Assembly: GCF_016599715.1 (NCBI RefSeq)
Contig: NZ_CP067019.1
Location: 1,922,001 to 1,986,000, forward strand
Direction: 5' to 3'
Length of the DNA stretch: 64,000 nucleotides
DNA from: Acinetobacter sp. CS-2
GTDB taxonomy: Bacteria; Pseudomonadota; Gammaproteobacteria; Pseudomonadales; Moraxellaceae
Position numbers and translations under genes: made by a program. The notes below the pieces were generated by a model. That model saw only the letters and a list, made by a program, of their open reading frames with translations. It was not told the DNA's origin and did no database searches. Of the stretch, positions 46,677 through 55,553 are shown one piece after another (within the stretch, counting starts at the first letter, position 1; each line of letters starts with the position of its first letter).

Positions 46677-47099
46677 ATCAAGAAAAAATTGCTCAGGATA
46701 ATTAAATGCTTCGATGGGCGCATTCTAGGTTAAGGACAACATATACTTTTTATCGTGGATGAGGCCACCTGAACCATATTTTTTCGATGCATCCGAACGT
46801 GATCGGCCATCGCTGGCATATAAAGTGCCATGACCTGCCGTAAAAATATCATCCATATATTTTTTTACTGTCCACGGCACACCCCTCCACCATCTCGGCA
46901 TTTGATAGATAATGACATCGGCCCAGACATATTTTTGAATTTCCTGCTGAATTTCATAGTCGCTATCGGCACGGGACATTTTAACGCTATGCCCCAGTTA
47001 ACCAAGCAGAGCATTTGCCAATTCAGTCAAGGTGTCATTTAACTCGCCATTCGAGTGTGCAAACTGCTTGGCACTATTCACAATCAGGATATTACTCAT
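46677..47099 (-). pseudogene. mdaB-type NAD(P)H quinone oxidoreductase, nonsense-mutated and truncated
   Basis: Reads as MdaB (flavodoxin-like quinone reductase): MSNILIVNSAKQFAHSNGEL at the start, ADSDYEIQQEIQKYVWADVI, TVKKYMDDIFTAGHGTLYAS and KKYGSGGLIHDKKYMLSLT. A TAA interrupts the frame after LANALLG (LGHSVK follows), and TAG replaces the Trp codon after MLSLT (NAPIEAF follows in frame). The last third is absent, the frame ending at the thiG terminator. Two stops and a missing C-terminus make this a dead gene. Confidence 0.9.
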
Positions 47100-47248
47100 T
47101 TATTCGCATTGAATCATACATTTTCATAAGGCCAATATACTCAAATATCTTATTGATAAAAATTCATGAATTTGCAAAATACTATTGATAAAAAATCAAC
47201 AATAAAACCATAGATCATTTTACATCCAACCAATCTTTAAACCTAAAA

Positions 47249-47271
47249 AAAAGCACCCGCAGGTGCTTTTC
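47249..47271 (-). terminator. glutathione transferase gene terminator
   Basis: AAAGCACCTGCGGGTGCTTTTTTT on the minus strand, the same core hairpin as at 1947-1970, 18 bp past the stop. Confidence 0.85.
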
Positions 47272-47287
47272 AAATCACTCTATAGAA

Positions 47288-47899
47288 TTAAGGAATGAGA
47301 CCTTCATCCCGCATGGCAATCTGTACTGACTGACGTTCTGCGACTTTATTACGCAAGGCAACAATGTTCTTGTAGGGCATCAAGTCATGTTCAATACCAT
47401 TCGACCAGTTGGTTAATACGAATAAATACGCATCTGCGGGGCCAAAGTTATTATCCACCAGATAATCATTATCCGACTCGCCAATCACTTTATCGATATA
47501 AGTCAATAAACGGTCGATTTCTGCATAAGCTTTTTCTTTTGCTTCTTTTTCCAGGGGAGCCCCAAAGAAAACCGCATAAGCATCATGTAATTCTGAGTTT
47601 AAATATCCCAACCATTCCAGAACTTTGGCACGTCCTAGCCCGGATGGCGGAATCAAATCTTGTTTAGGGTCGTGCTGAGCAAGGAAAGGTAAAATGGCAA
47701 CGTTTTCAGTAAGGATCAAACCTGGATTAATTTCTAAAGCCGGAACATAACCTTTAGGATTAATCTCGTAATAATCAGCCCCTTTTTCTGTCTTGTGTGT
47801 TTTTAAATCAACGCGTTCCAAGTCAAAATCTACATTAATTTCATTCAAAATAATGTGAGACGCTAAAGAGCATGCACCTGGAGAATAATAAAGCTTCAT
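47288..47899 (-). CDS. glutathione S-transferase family protein
   Basis: 203 residues, GST fold. Thioredoxin-like N-terminal domain with MKLYYSPGACSLASHIILNE (active Ser/Cys in SPGACS, beta-class type) and KGYVPALEI with the cis-proline, then an all-helical C-terminal domain (about 88-203). Conjugates glutathione to electrophiles or reduces them; substrate unknown. Upstream region is empty for 190 bp. Confidence 0.93.
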   Translation of the reverse strand: MKLYYSPGACSLASHIILNEINVDFDLERVDLKTHKTEKGADYYEINPKGYVPALEINPGLILTENVAILPFLAQHDPKQDLIPPSGLGRAKVLEWLGYLNSELHDAYAVFFGAPLEKEAKEKAYAEIDRLLTYIDKVIGESDNDYLVDNNFGPADAYLFVLTNWSNGIEHDLMPYKNIVALRNKVAERQSVQIAMRDEGLIP

Positions 47900-48103
47900 A
47901 CCTGATCCTTGTTATATGTCTATTCACTGTTTTAAATGGCTTCTAACAAACTTTCAAGTGATCAAACCTGTAAATTGCAAAAAAGCGTAAATATATAAAA
48001 ATCATTTACCTTCTGAATATTGTCTAAATTTCGCATATTTTCAAGTCAAATTCATATGCTTTTTTGACTGAACTTGTTTTACCATACGCACCTTTAAAAT
48101 TTG

Positions 48104-49567
48104 ATGAAATCAATTCGTGTGATTAGCCTTAAAAAAGAACAATGGTTTTCCAATATCCGTAGCGATGTATTGGCCGGATTGGTGGTCGGTTTAGCCTTAA
48201 TTCCCGAATCTATCGCTTTTTCGGCTATCGCTGGTGTTGACCCGCAAGTAGGCTTATATGCCTCTTTCTGTATAGCGGTAACGATTGCTTTCTTTGGCGG
48301 TCGTCCTGCCATGATTTCTGCGGCTACAGGTGCTCTGGCCTTGCTAATGATTACCTTGGTGAAAGATTATGGACTGCAATATTTACTGGCAGCGACGATT
48401 TTAACCGGCATCATTCAAGTCATTGCAGGCTATTTTAAAGTCGCAAAACTGATGCGCTTTGTCTCGCAGTCTGTGGTGTATGGTTTTTTAAATGCTCTCG
48501 CCATTTTGATTTTTGCCGCACAACTGCCGGAAATTAATAAAATGGATAGCTTAGGCTATTTATTTATGGTGCTGGGACTAGGCATTATTTACCTGTTTCC
48601 TTATCTGCCCAAAATTGGCAAAACCATTCCCTCTCCTTTAGTCTGTATTGTTGTGCTGAGTGCTTTAGCAGTATTTTTGGGTGCCGACATGCGTACTGTC
48701 AGTGATTTGGGACAGTTCCCCGATACTTTGCCAATTTTCCTGATTCCAGACATTCCGCTGAACTTTGAAACACTACAGATCATCTTTCCTTATTCCATCA
48801 CCCTTGCTACGGTCGGTTTACTAGAAACCATGATGACCACCACGGTGATTAATGAAGTCACCGGAACGGAGGCTGACCGCCATCAAGAATGTCGTGGCCA
48901 AGGAATTGCCAATATTGTCAGCGGTTTTATGGGCGGTATGGCTGGTTGTGCCATGATCGGCCAGTCGATTATTAACGTTTCTTCAGGTGCACGTACCAGA
49001 CTGTCGACTTTGGTGGCTGGGGTATTTTTACTCTGCCTGGTCGTTTTCTTCAAAGACTGGTTAGCTTATGTGCCGATGGCAGCATTGGTAGCGATTATGG
49101 TGATGGTGGCCTTCACCACTTTCCAGTGGGATTCAGTGAAACAGTTCCGTCAGCATCCGGCTGCATTTAATGTGGTGATGATTGCTGTGGTGATTGTAGT
49201 ACTGGCAACGCATAACCTGGCTTTAGGCGTGTTGACTGGTGTACTGCTGTCTGCGCTGTTTATTATCAACAAGCTGGAAAGTGCGGTGAAAGTTGTATCC
49301 AGCTGTACGGGGGATATGCGTTATTACAGCATTTATGGTCAGATTTTCTTTAGCAGTTCGGAAAAATTTTTCCAGTTTTTTGACTTTAAAGAAAATGTTT
49401 CCAAAGTCGTGATCGATCTGAGTCATGCCCATGTCTGGGATATTACCTCAGTGAATATGCTGAATAATGTAGTGCAGAAATTTAAAGATCAAAATATTGA
49501 GGTTGAAGTGATAGGCTTGAATGAGGCCAGCAGTACCTTGATTGATCAATACAATCAATCCTCATAA
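48104..49567 (+). CDS. SulP family anion transporter with STAS domain
   Basis: 487 residues. Hydrophobic SulP transport domain of about twelve helices (residues 15-390; [20 protein letters not shown] is the signature near TM1) followed by a C-terminal STAS domain ([19 protein letters not shown]). SLC26-type carriers move sulfate, bicarbonate or other anions. Start set at ATG 48104; the long frame adds one TTG codon. No clear ribosome site. Substrate unknown. Confidence 0.93.
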   Translation: MKSIRVISLKKEQWFSNIRSDVLAGLVVGLALIPESIAFSAIAGVDPQVGLYASFCIAVTIAFFGGRPAMISAATGALALLMITLVKDYGLQYLLAATILTGIIQVIAGYFKVAKLMRFVSQSVVYGFLNALAILIFAAQLPEINKMDSLGYLFMVLGLGIIYLFPYLPKIGKTIPSPLVCIVVLSALAVFLGADMRTVSDLGQFPDTLPIFLIPDIPLNFETLQIIFPYSITLATVGLLETMMTTTVINEVTGTEADRHQECRGQGIANIVSGFMGGMAGCAMIGQSIINVSSGARTRLSTLVAGVFLLCLVVFFKDWLAYVPMAALVAIMVMVAFTTFQWDSVKQFRQHPAAFNVVMIAVVIVVLATHNLALGVLTGVLLSALFIINKLESAVKVVSSCTGDMRYYSIYGQIFFSSSEKFFQFFDFKENVSKVVIDLSHAHVWDITSVNMLNNVVQKFKDQNIEVEVIGLNEASSTLIDQYNQSS

Positions 49568-49697
49568 AAAATAAACAGCTTTCATGTTCTTTTATTTTTA
49601 AAGCTGCTTTTAGCGACCGAAAAAACCGAGAAAAGTTTGACTTGTTAGGCGCAGGACTTAAAATACCGCATTCGAATTTTTTACATTTGCCAAAGTT

Positions 49698-50414
49698 ATG
49701 TCGAACGATCAATTAGACCAGCAAGTCGTAGAGCTGGACAACTTGAATGAACATCGCGAAATTGTCACTTTTATGCGCCGTTCATCTCCGCTGAATACCT
49801 CTCAACGTACTGCGCTTGAACAATATGGTCAGCTAATTTTGGAATATCCGGTGGGTGATTTGCGTCAGCATTTTGAACATCCGGAACGCCCACTTACGGT
49901 GGAAATTGGTTTTGGTATGGGTCGTTCACTGGTACTCATGGCAAAAGCCAATCCTGAACGCAACTATGTCGGCATTGAAGTCCATGTTCCAGGTATCGCA
50001 CAATGTGTGTATGAAGCCGGTATGGCAGGCTTAACTAACTTACGTTTATTGGATGCCGATGCCATTCAGGTGCTTCGTGAAATGCCAGACAACAGTATTA
50101 ATGCCATTCAGTTGTATTTTCCTGATCCTTGGCAGAAGAAACGTCATTTCAAACGTCGCTTTGTATCACACGACCGTATGCCGCTGGTAGAACAGAAACT
50201 GGAAATGGGCGGGACTTTCCACTCAGCAACCGATTGGGAACCTTATGCTGAATGGATGCTGGATGTTTTGGATAATCGTCCAAACCTTGAAAATATGGCC
50301 GGCAAAGGCAACAGCTATCCACGTCCAGACTGGCGCCCACAAACCAAATTTGAACGCCGCGGTTTAGAGGAAGGTCATAAAATTAACGACTTCCTGTTCA
50401 AGAAAATCAAATAA
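49698..50414 (+). CDS. trmB: tRNA (guanine-N7-)-methyltransferase
   Basis: Makes m7G46 in tRNA. SAM site VEIGFGMGRSLVLMAKANP, YVGIEVHVPGI, NSINAIQLYFPDPWQKKRHFK with the tRNA-binding PWxKKRH motif, and HSATDWEPYAEWM. 238 residues, usual size. Closed by a hairpin at 50433-50463. Confidence 0.96.
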   Translation: MSNDQLDQQVVELDNLNEHREIVTFMRRSSPLNTSQRTALEQYGQLILEYPVGDLRQHFEHPERPLTVEIGFGMGRSLVLMAKANPERNYVGIEVHVPGIAQCVYEAGMAGLTNLRLLDADAIQVLREMPDNSINAIQLYFPDPWQKKRHFKRRFVSHDRMPLVEQKLEMGGTFHSATDWEPYAEWMLDVLDNRPNLENMAGKGNSYPRPDWRPQTKFERRGLEEGHKINDFLFKKIK

Positions 50415-50432
50415 CCTTAATCGACAGAATAA

Positions 50433-50463
50433 AAAAATGACTCATATCAATGAGCCATTTTTT
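50433..50463 (+). terminator. trmB terminator
   Basis: AAAATGACTCAT pairs with ATGAGCCATTTT (one mismatch) around ATCA, followed by T. Confidence 0.8.
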
Positions 50464-50475
50464 TATACTCAAAGT

Positions 50476-51150
50476 TTAAGCTTTTATCGCCATATAACCT
50501 TGATAGGATAAAATCTGGGTAAACCGCTGCACAGCATCGAAACCACTCGCTTTCAGTTGTTCAAAAGTTTCCTGCTCCGATAATGGATAAAAATCATCCT
50601 CCATGCGTTCTACCATGGCAGCAGCTTGTGCGGGGGTCAAACCATTGGCTTCGCAAATCTGTTTTAATGTTTCCAGCTCATAGACCGAATTTATTTTGGT
50701 TAAGTCAAAAGTTATGAATATTCCTTGCGATTTTAAACGTGAAGAAATAGCCTTAAAGAACTTGGGCTTATCTGCATAATTGACAAAATGCGTCACCAGA
50801 ATGGAAAGTGCGGCATCATAGGATGGGCCAGTTTTTAACTGGTCTACATCACCCAATACAAACTCCACCCGATGCAATGCATTTAAGGCGTGGATATGAT
50901 GTTTGGCTTTATCCAGCATGTTTTGCGACAACTCTGTTGCGGTAAAGGTCCAGTCAGGAAATAACCGGACCAGATGTCCCAGTTCATAGCCCGTACCACA
51001 ACCGACAATCAGCACATGCGCATACTCATCCACATAAGTTTTTAATAAAGCCGTAATTTGCTGATGTACCACTTCATAACCAGGAATAAGCTTACGGATG
51101 TGTAAATCATAACCGTCTACCACATACTGGCTATTAAAATCCTTTGCCAT
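50476..51150 (-). CDS. class I SAM-dependent methyltransferase
   Basis: 224 residues. Motif I LIVGCGTGYELGHL, then an acidic TATELSQNMLDKAKHH and a FVLGDVDQLKTGPSYDAALSI segment; the C-terminal half resembles the methyltransferases that act on small molecules or unknown targets. Strong ribosome site (GGGAGG). No substrate can be named. Confidence 0.88.
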   Translation of the reverse strand: MAKDFNSQYVVDGYDLHIRKLIPGYEVVHQQITALLKTYVDEYAHVLIVGCGTGYELGHLVRLFPDWTFTATELSQNMLDKAKHHIHALNALHRVEFVLGDVDQLKTGPSYDAALSILVTHFVNYADKPKFFKAISSRLKSQGIFITFDLTKINSVYELETLKQICEANGLTPAQAAAMVERMEDDFYPLSEQETFEQLKASGFDAVQRFTQILSYQGYMAIKA

Positions 51151-51182
51151 AAGTGCCTCCCTTTACAATGCATGACCTGAAT

Positions 51183-51980
51183 TTATTTAAGTTTAAGTGA
51201 CTCATCAGGATGATGCGATTGCAAAATCTGTTGACTCATCAGATTGTAGATATTTTTCAAATCTTCCCGTTTGGCATCATCCAGCATCTGTTGATGCATA
51301 TTCAGGATATTTTGATCTCCTCGCATTGCAGGCCCGGTCTGCATCTGCTTAGGGTCATACTGTACGGCTTTCTGGGCTGTCTCCAAAATTAACGGGTAAA
51401 GCAGCGAGAAATCGACTTGCTGCGCATCGACCACCTGTTTTGCCATGTCATAACAGTAATTACTAAAATTACAGGCAAAGACCGCCGCCAGATGTAAGCT
51501 TAAACGCTGTGCCGATGTATAGGCATAGACACGTGAACTTAGGCTATTTGCTAACTCGGTCAATTGTGCCAGGTCATTCGTCTGGGTAGCTTCCACGAAC
51601 AATGGCGTGGCCTGCCAATCCACTTCGCGGGCCAGGCTAAAAGTTTGTAAAGGATAAAATACCCCGGCACGTGGATGAACCTCTGCCAGAACTTGAATAT
51701 CGGTACTGCCTGAGGTATGCACAATCAAGACATCGGCTAATTGTGCATGTACCTGTTGAATGACCTCGGCAATCGACTGATCGCTCACCGCAATAATCAC
51801 CAAATCCACATCTGCTTCAAGTTCTGCAATATTGACTATTGCCTGTGCAGTGACCTGACTTGCCAAAGTCTGGGCATGTTCTAAAGTCCGGCTACAGATC
51901 TGTACAATTTGATGATTTTGGCTTAAAACAGCAGCCAGATGATGCGCCACGCGTCCCGCACCAATAAAACTAATTCGCAT
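51183..51980 (-). CDS. DUF2520/Rossmann-like NAD(P)-binding protein
   Basis: 265 residues starting MRISFIGAGRVAHHLAAVL, a dinucleotide-binding motif with GxGxxA. The N-terminal Rossmann domain is followed by a helical DUF2520-type C-terminal domain (LSLHLAAVFACNFSNYCYDM). Related to F420/NADP oxidoreductase and ketopantoate reductase folds; enzymatic role unknown. A longer frame starts at GTG 51992, but the family N-terminus supports ATG 51980. Confidence 0.88.
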   Translation of the reverse strand: MRISFIGAGRVAHHLAAVLSQNHQIVQICSRTLEHAQTLASQVTAQAIVNIAELEADVDLVIIAVSDQSIAEVIQQVHAQLADVLIVHTSGSTDIQVLAEVHPRAGVFYPLQTFSLAREVDWQATPLFVEATQTNDLAQLTELANSLSSRVYAYTSAQRLSLHLAAVFACNFSNYCYDMAKQVVDAQQVDFSLLYPLILETAQKAVQYDPKQMQTGPAMRGDQNILNMHQQMLDDAKREDLKNIYNLMSQQILQSHHPDESLKLK

Positions 51981-52024
51981 ACCTAAGTTCACGTTTTACA
52001 ATTCTGTACAAGCATGCCAATAAT

Positions 52025-52050
52025 AAAAGGACGAATCAATTCGTCCTTTT
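52025..52050 (-). terminator. terminator after the OmpA-like gene
   Basis: AAAAGGACGAA pairs with TTCGTCCTTTT around TCAA, T tail on the minus strand. Confidence 0.85.
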
Positions 52051-52122
52051 ATTTAATTGCAATTCAATATGTATGGATAAGTGTACTTTTTTTAAACCGA
52101 GATAAAGTTGACCTTTCACTTA

Positions 52123-53610
52123 TTACTGCTTATTGACACCCTGCTCATCCACTTCACGCACCACACCTGTTTCGGTATTTAATACTTCAAACTCAATACG
52201 GCGATTTTTAAATTGTCCTTCAGGCGTTGCATTATCTGCTACGGGTTGCTGTGAACCATAACCCACCGCCTGCAACTGCGCAGGATCAACGCCTTGTTTG
52301 ACTAGGTAATCCACAACGGCTTGAGCACGTTTTTGCGATAATGCTTTATTCACCTCTGCATTCCCCACGGCATCTGTATGCCCTTTAACAGTTAAATGGA
52401 CCTGTGGCGCGCGTTTAATCAAGGCAGAAGCCTGATCCAGAATCGATTTATTGGCATCTGGAATCTCGGCACTTGCGGTAGCAAAATTGATAATCTGCAT
52501 ATTCAGTGCGGTTGCAATATCCAGTGCACGAATCTGCTCTGGATTAATTTCCGCCAATGCTTGTTCTGCATTGCTATTACCGGTAGCAATGGCAGTATTG
52601 GGATCTACAACTGCTGATGCACTCTGCAGTCCAGCCGGAGTCAGTACAGTCATGTTTTTCGTTAGGGGACGAATTTGAGCTGCAAGCTGTTCAGCATCCG
52701 CCGGATGACCAGTCTGAATGGAGAGCTGATCTCCCATCCAGGTTAATGAGACATTAGGTACACCTTTGAGCAGTTTCAATACGCTTGGAATGACATCCTG
52801 ATCGATAAATTCAGAATGATAACGGCTATTGTTTTCTACACCACAACCGATGTTGTGATTAAAAATCTGTTTAATTTCTTGTTGTAAAATATCAATATAA
52901 TTTGCATTACTGGAATAGAGCTGACATGTGATTAAATCTCCTGTCGAACCGGTACTGAGTTGCAATTTTGCCGGTTCACTACTCGCTGTTTCAGCAGGTA
53001 TACCACTGGCTGGAGTACTTTCTTTTTTATCTGAACACGACTTAAAAATAAATGCCAATAGCGCAGCTAAAATAAGGAAAACAATCAAGGGAATTAAAAA
53101 ACCTGATTTCTTTTTTTCCTCAATGATCTGATAAGGGTCAACGGGGGGCACTTGATGTAAAGTTTGCCCCGATGCAGTATCCATCCCTAAAGCGCTGAGG
53201 AGTGCAGGAGCCCAATGTGGCAAAGCACTGGATACTGCTGGCCAATGGTTTTCAATAAGATGTGTGATCGCACTGGAGTCGGAAGATCCAGCCTCATCTT
53301 CCAGTACTCTCAAAGTTGGTGCTATAGAACGATTGAGCGTTGATTCGATTGTTTCAGTCGGCACCGTGCCTGAAATCTGTTGCAAAAATTCCTGCTTTAA
53401 AGAGGGATTGATGATAAAGATATCGCCCAGTCTTGGATTTAATTGATTCTGTAAATTTACAATAAACTCGGGTTTAGATTTAAAAATCGATAATAAAATG
53501 GGGAGAAAACTGCTTAAGGCCTGACTTTTCTCACTCAGGTATTCGGTTTCAACCTCAAGAACCGTTGCAGATACTTTCTGCTTTAATAAATCAATCAAAT
53601 CAAGATTCAT
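52123..53610 (-). CDS. DUF937-like / OmpA-domain envelope protein
   Basis: 495 residues. N-terminal 1-145 is helical with DUF937-like character; a single transmembrane helix lies at about 170-190 (FLIPLIVFLILAALLAFIF); a middle BON-like region follows (about 220-320); the C-terminal OmpA domain (about 380-485) has VKGHTDAVGNAEVNKALSQ, RAQAVVDYL and FKNRRIEFEV, the peptidoglycan-binding signature. It thus ties an inner-membrane anchor to the cell wall. Same strand as the two lipoproteins but about 160 bp separate them. Confidence 0.85.
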   Translation of the reverse strand: MNLDLIDLLKQKVSATVLEVETEYLSEKSQALSSFLPILLSIFKSKPEFIVNLQNQLNPRLGDIFIINPSLKQEFLQQISGTVPTETIESTLNRSIAPTLRVLEDEAGSSDSSAITHLIENHWPAVSSALPHWAPALLSALGMDTASGQTLHQVPPVDPYQIIEEKKKSGFLIPLIVFLILAALLAFIFKSCSDKKESTPASGIPAETASSEPAKLQLSTGSTGDLITCQLYSSNANYIDILQQEIKQIFNHNIGCGVENNSRYHSEFIDQDVIPSVLKLLKGVPNVSLTWMGDQLSIQTGHPADAEQLAAQIRPLTKNMTVLTPAGLQSASAVVDPNTAIATGNSNAEQALAEINPEQIRALDIATALNMQIINFATASAEIPDANKSILDQASALIKRAPQVHLTVKGHTDAVGNAEVNKALSQKRAQAVVDYLVKQGVDPAQLQAVGYGSQQPVADNATPEGQFKNRRIEFEVLNTETGVVREVDEQGVNKQ

Positions 53611-53724
53611 GGCTTATTCCTCTTATTATCTTTTTATCATGTCCTTTTTTAGTCTATTCGTTCATTTTTTATACAGTGTAATAAATTGTATTATTTGAAT
53701 ACTATTATTTTTCAATAACAAAAA

Positions 53725-53742
53725 AGCCAGCCGAAGCTGACT
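53725..53742 (-). terminator. terminator of the lipoprotein genes
   Basis: AGTCAGC-TTCG-GCTGGCT with a T run on the minus strand. The same hairpin recurs at 55507-55524. Confidence 0.8.
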
Positions 53743-53767
53743 CTGATAAAGTTTAGAAGTAAATGAA

Positions 53768-54670
53768 TTAAGGTTCTAAATAGTAAATTTTTTGACGTAA
53801 TTCATTGGTACGCTCATTGGTCATGTTTGTTTCACAGTTTAGACGAAAAATTTCCGGATTCTCTGCATTCGAACTTTCTAATTTACATTCCAGCGTGCGT
53901 TTTTTCAGCCAAATCCTTTGCTCATCCAAAAGTTGACTACGCACTTCTTTCGTGGTTGCATTCCAAACCAGATTTAAGTTTTCATTGGCTTTATCGAAAT
54001 TCGTTTGCGCTTCTGCAACTAAAACTGCTTGATACTCTTTTGCAGCTGCATCTTCTTCAGCTACACGTTTCATCTCTTCCTGTTTTGCAACTTCAGCTGC
54101 ATTTTGTCGTGCTGTTTTGACCAAAGAGTCGACTGCGATATCCCGCACAAAATATGCTAAAGCATCTGGATTTTCTAAAGTTACATAAACTTTCTTGCCA
54201 TCATCTGTAGGTTGAACCAAATATTCAATTTCTTTTTTTAACTGATTCACCTCAAATGATAAGTCTGATAATACAGCTGCTTGAGCAATATTATTTTCAT
54301 CATAAACAGCACGGGCAGCATCGGCATCTTTGATCATTTGCGCTGGAATTTTAACCACAAACTCCGTTGCACAATACTGCTTTTTGCTATTTGGATCTGA
54401 ATTATTGGTACGCACATCATTCACATTAAACGTGATTTGCTGAAGAGTACTGCGTAATTTCCCCATATCAATGGTCACGTTTTCAGTATCAATTAACTCT
54501 TTCACACGCTCTGCGGAAATATCACTGACCGTCTTACTAAAACTTTCAACAACTAACTGTTTTGTAGTTTCATTATCACATTTTACTGCGCTACCAGTGA
54601 TAGATTGCATCTTGTCACAACCAGACACAAGCAACATACAGCTGATTAATCCTAATAATTTAAGTTTCAT
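53768..54670 (-). CDS. lipoprotein with LprI/DUF1311-like C-terminus
   Basis: About 300 residues. Lipoprotein signal MKLKLLGLISCMLLVSGC with Cys18 as the lipidation site. Start set at ATG 54670 behind AGGG at 5-base spacing; a 12-codon longer frame exists. Residues 20-190 match the neighbouring lipoprotein in outline (VKCDNETT, SDPNSKKQYC, YLVQPTDDGKK). The C-terminal part (QLLDEQRIWLKKRTLECKL) looks like the LprI/DUF1311 lysozyme-inhibitor-type fold with conserved cysteines. Probably outer-membrane or periplasmic; function inferred. Confidence 0.75.
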   Translation of the reverse strand: MKLKLLGLISCMLLVSGCDKMQSITGSAVKCDNETTKQLVVESFSKTVSDISAERVKELIDTENVTIDMGKLRSTLQQITFNVNDVRTNNSDPNSKKQYCATEFVVKIPAQMIKDADAARAVYDENNIAQAAVLSDLSFEVNQLKKEIEYLVQPTDDGKKVYVTLENPDALAYFVRDIAVDSLVKTARQNAAEVAKQEEMKRVAEEDAAAKEYQAVLVAEAQTNFDKANENLNLVWNATTKEVRSQLLDEQRIWLKKRTLECKLESSNAENPEIFRLNCETNMTNERTNELRQKIYYLEP

Positions 54671-54718
54671 AACTACCCTATTTTTCAATTCGTCTTTGTT
54701 TTTCAAAACAATAAATTA

Positions 54719-55435
54719 TTAATAATCTTCATAATATGCTTCTGAGGCTGCAGTAGTTGCTGCATCAGCTGCTTCTATAGCTTCATTACTTGCGGAATAA
54801 GCAATATTTTCGGCATTATTTCTTTGTACAGCTGCTTTATTGGCTTCCAAACTTCTAATTTGATTTTTTTCAATCTGTGGTTTTAAAAATGCGTAGGTTA
54901 ATGTTTCTGAAAGCAATGTTTGGACATCAGAAATATTTTTAAGTAGTGCTAAAACTTTATCGCCTTTATCGGTAGGTTGCAGTACATACTCGAGTGTTAA
55001 ATGCACCTTATTGTTTTCATAATTTACACCTAAATTATTTGCATGTTGCTCTACACTTACAGCATCTACTTTAGTTCTTGCTTCATCAGATTTTTTAACC
55101 AGATCAGAAGGAATAGTCGCAGTTAAATCTACTGAACAAGATGTCTTTGGACTATTTGGGTCAATAAAATCTGTTCTGCTATCCGCCAAAGCAAATTGGA
55201 TATTTTTTGCTGATAGTTTCAGCTTTGTTGGATCTAAATCTTTAATTGCACCATTTTTAATTAAGGCTTTTAATTCCTGCTCTAAAGATTGGGCCAAATC
55301 ATCTTGTAATACTTGTATGACTAAAGATGTTGCAGATTCATCATCACATTTCACATGTTTAGAGAAAAGATTATTGCATCCAGCTAAAGCTAATGTGGAA
55401 ATAAGTACGAAAAATGTTTTATTGTTAAGTTTCAT
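54719..55435 (-). CDS. lipoprotein, paralogue of the neighbouring gene
   Basis: 238 residues. Signal and lipobox MKLNNKTFFVLISTLALAGC (Cys20). The mature part parallels its neighbour: VKCDDESAT, FIDPNSPKTSC and LQPTDKGDKVLALLK. It lacks the LprI-like tail and ends in an alanine-rich, coiled segment (EAADAATTAASEAYY). Lies 48 bp upstream of the paralogue, same strand. Function unknown. Confidence 0.75.
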   Translation of the reverse strand: MKLNNKTFFVLISTLALAGCNNLFSKHVKCDDESATSLVIQVLQDDLAQSLEQELKALIKNGAIKDLDPTKLKLSAKNIQFALADSRTDFIDPNSPKTSCSVDLTATIPSDLVKKSDEARTKVDAVSVEQHANNLGVNYENNKVHLTLEYVLQPTDKGDKVLALLKNISDVQTLLSETLTYAFLKPQIEKNQIRSLEANKAAVQRNNAENIAYSASNEAIEAADAATTAASEAYYEDY

Positions 55436-55506
55436 TAAAATACCCTCTTTTATTTACATAATTATAAACAAAATCATTAAAAAATAACAATTTAGTCACA
55501 AAAAAA

Positions 55507-55524
55507 AGCCAGCCGAAGCTGACT
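55507..55524 (-). terminator. pyrB-pyrC' terminator
   Basis: AGTCAGC-TTCG-GCTGGCT followed by T on the minus strand, 30 bp past the pyrC' stop. Confidence 0.85.
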
Positions 55525-55553
55525 TTATTAAATTTTAAAAACAATCTAATCGC

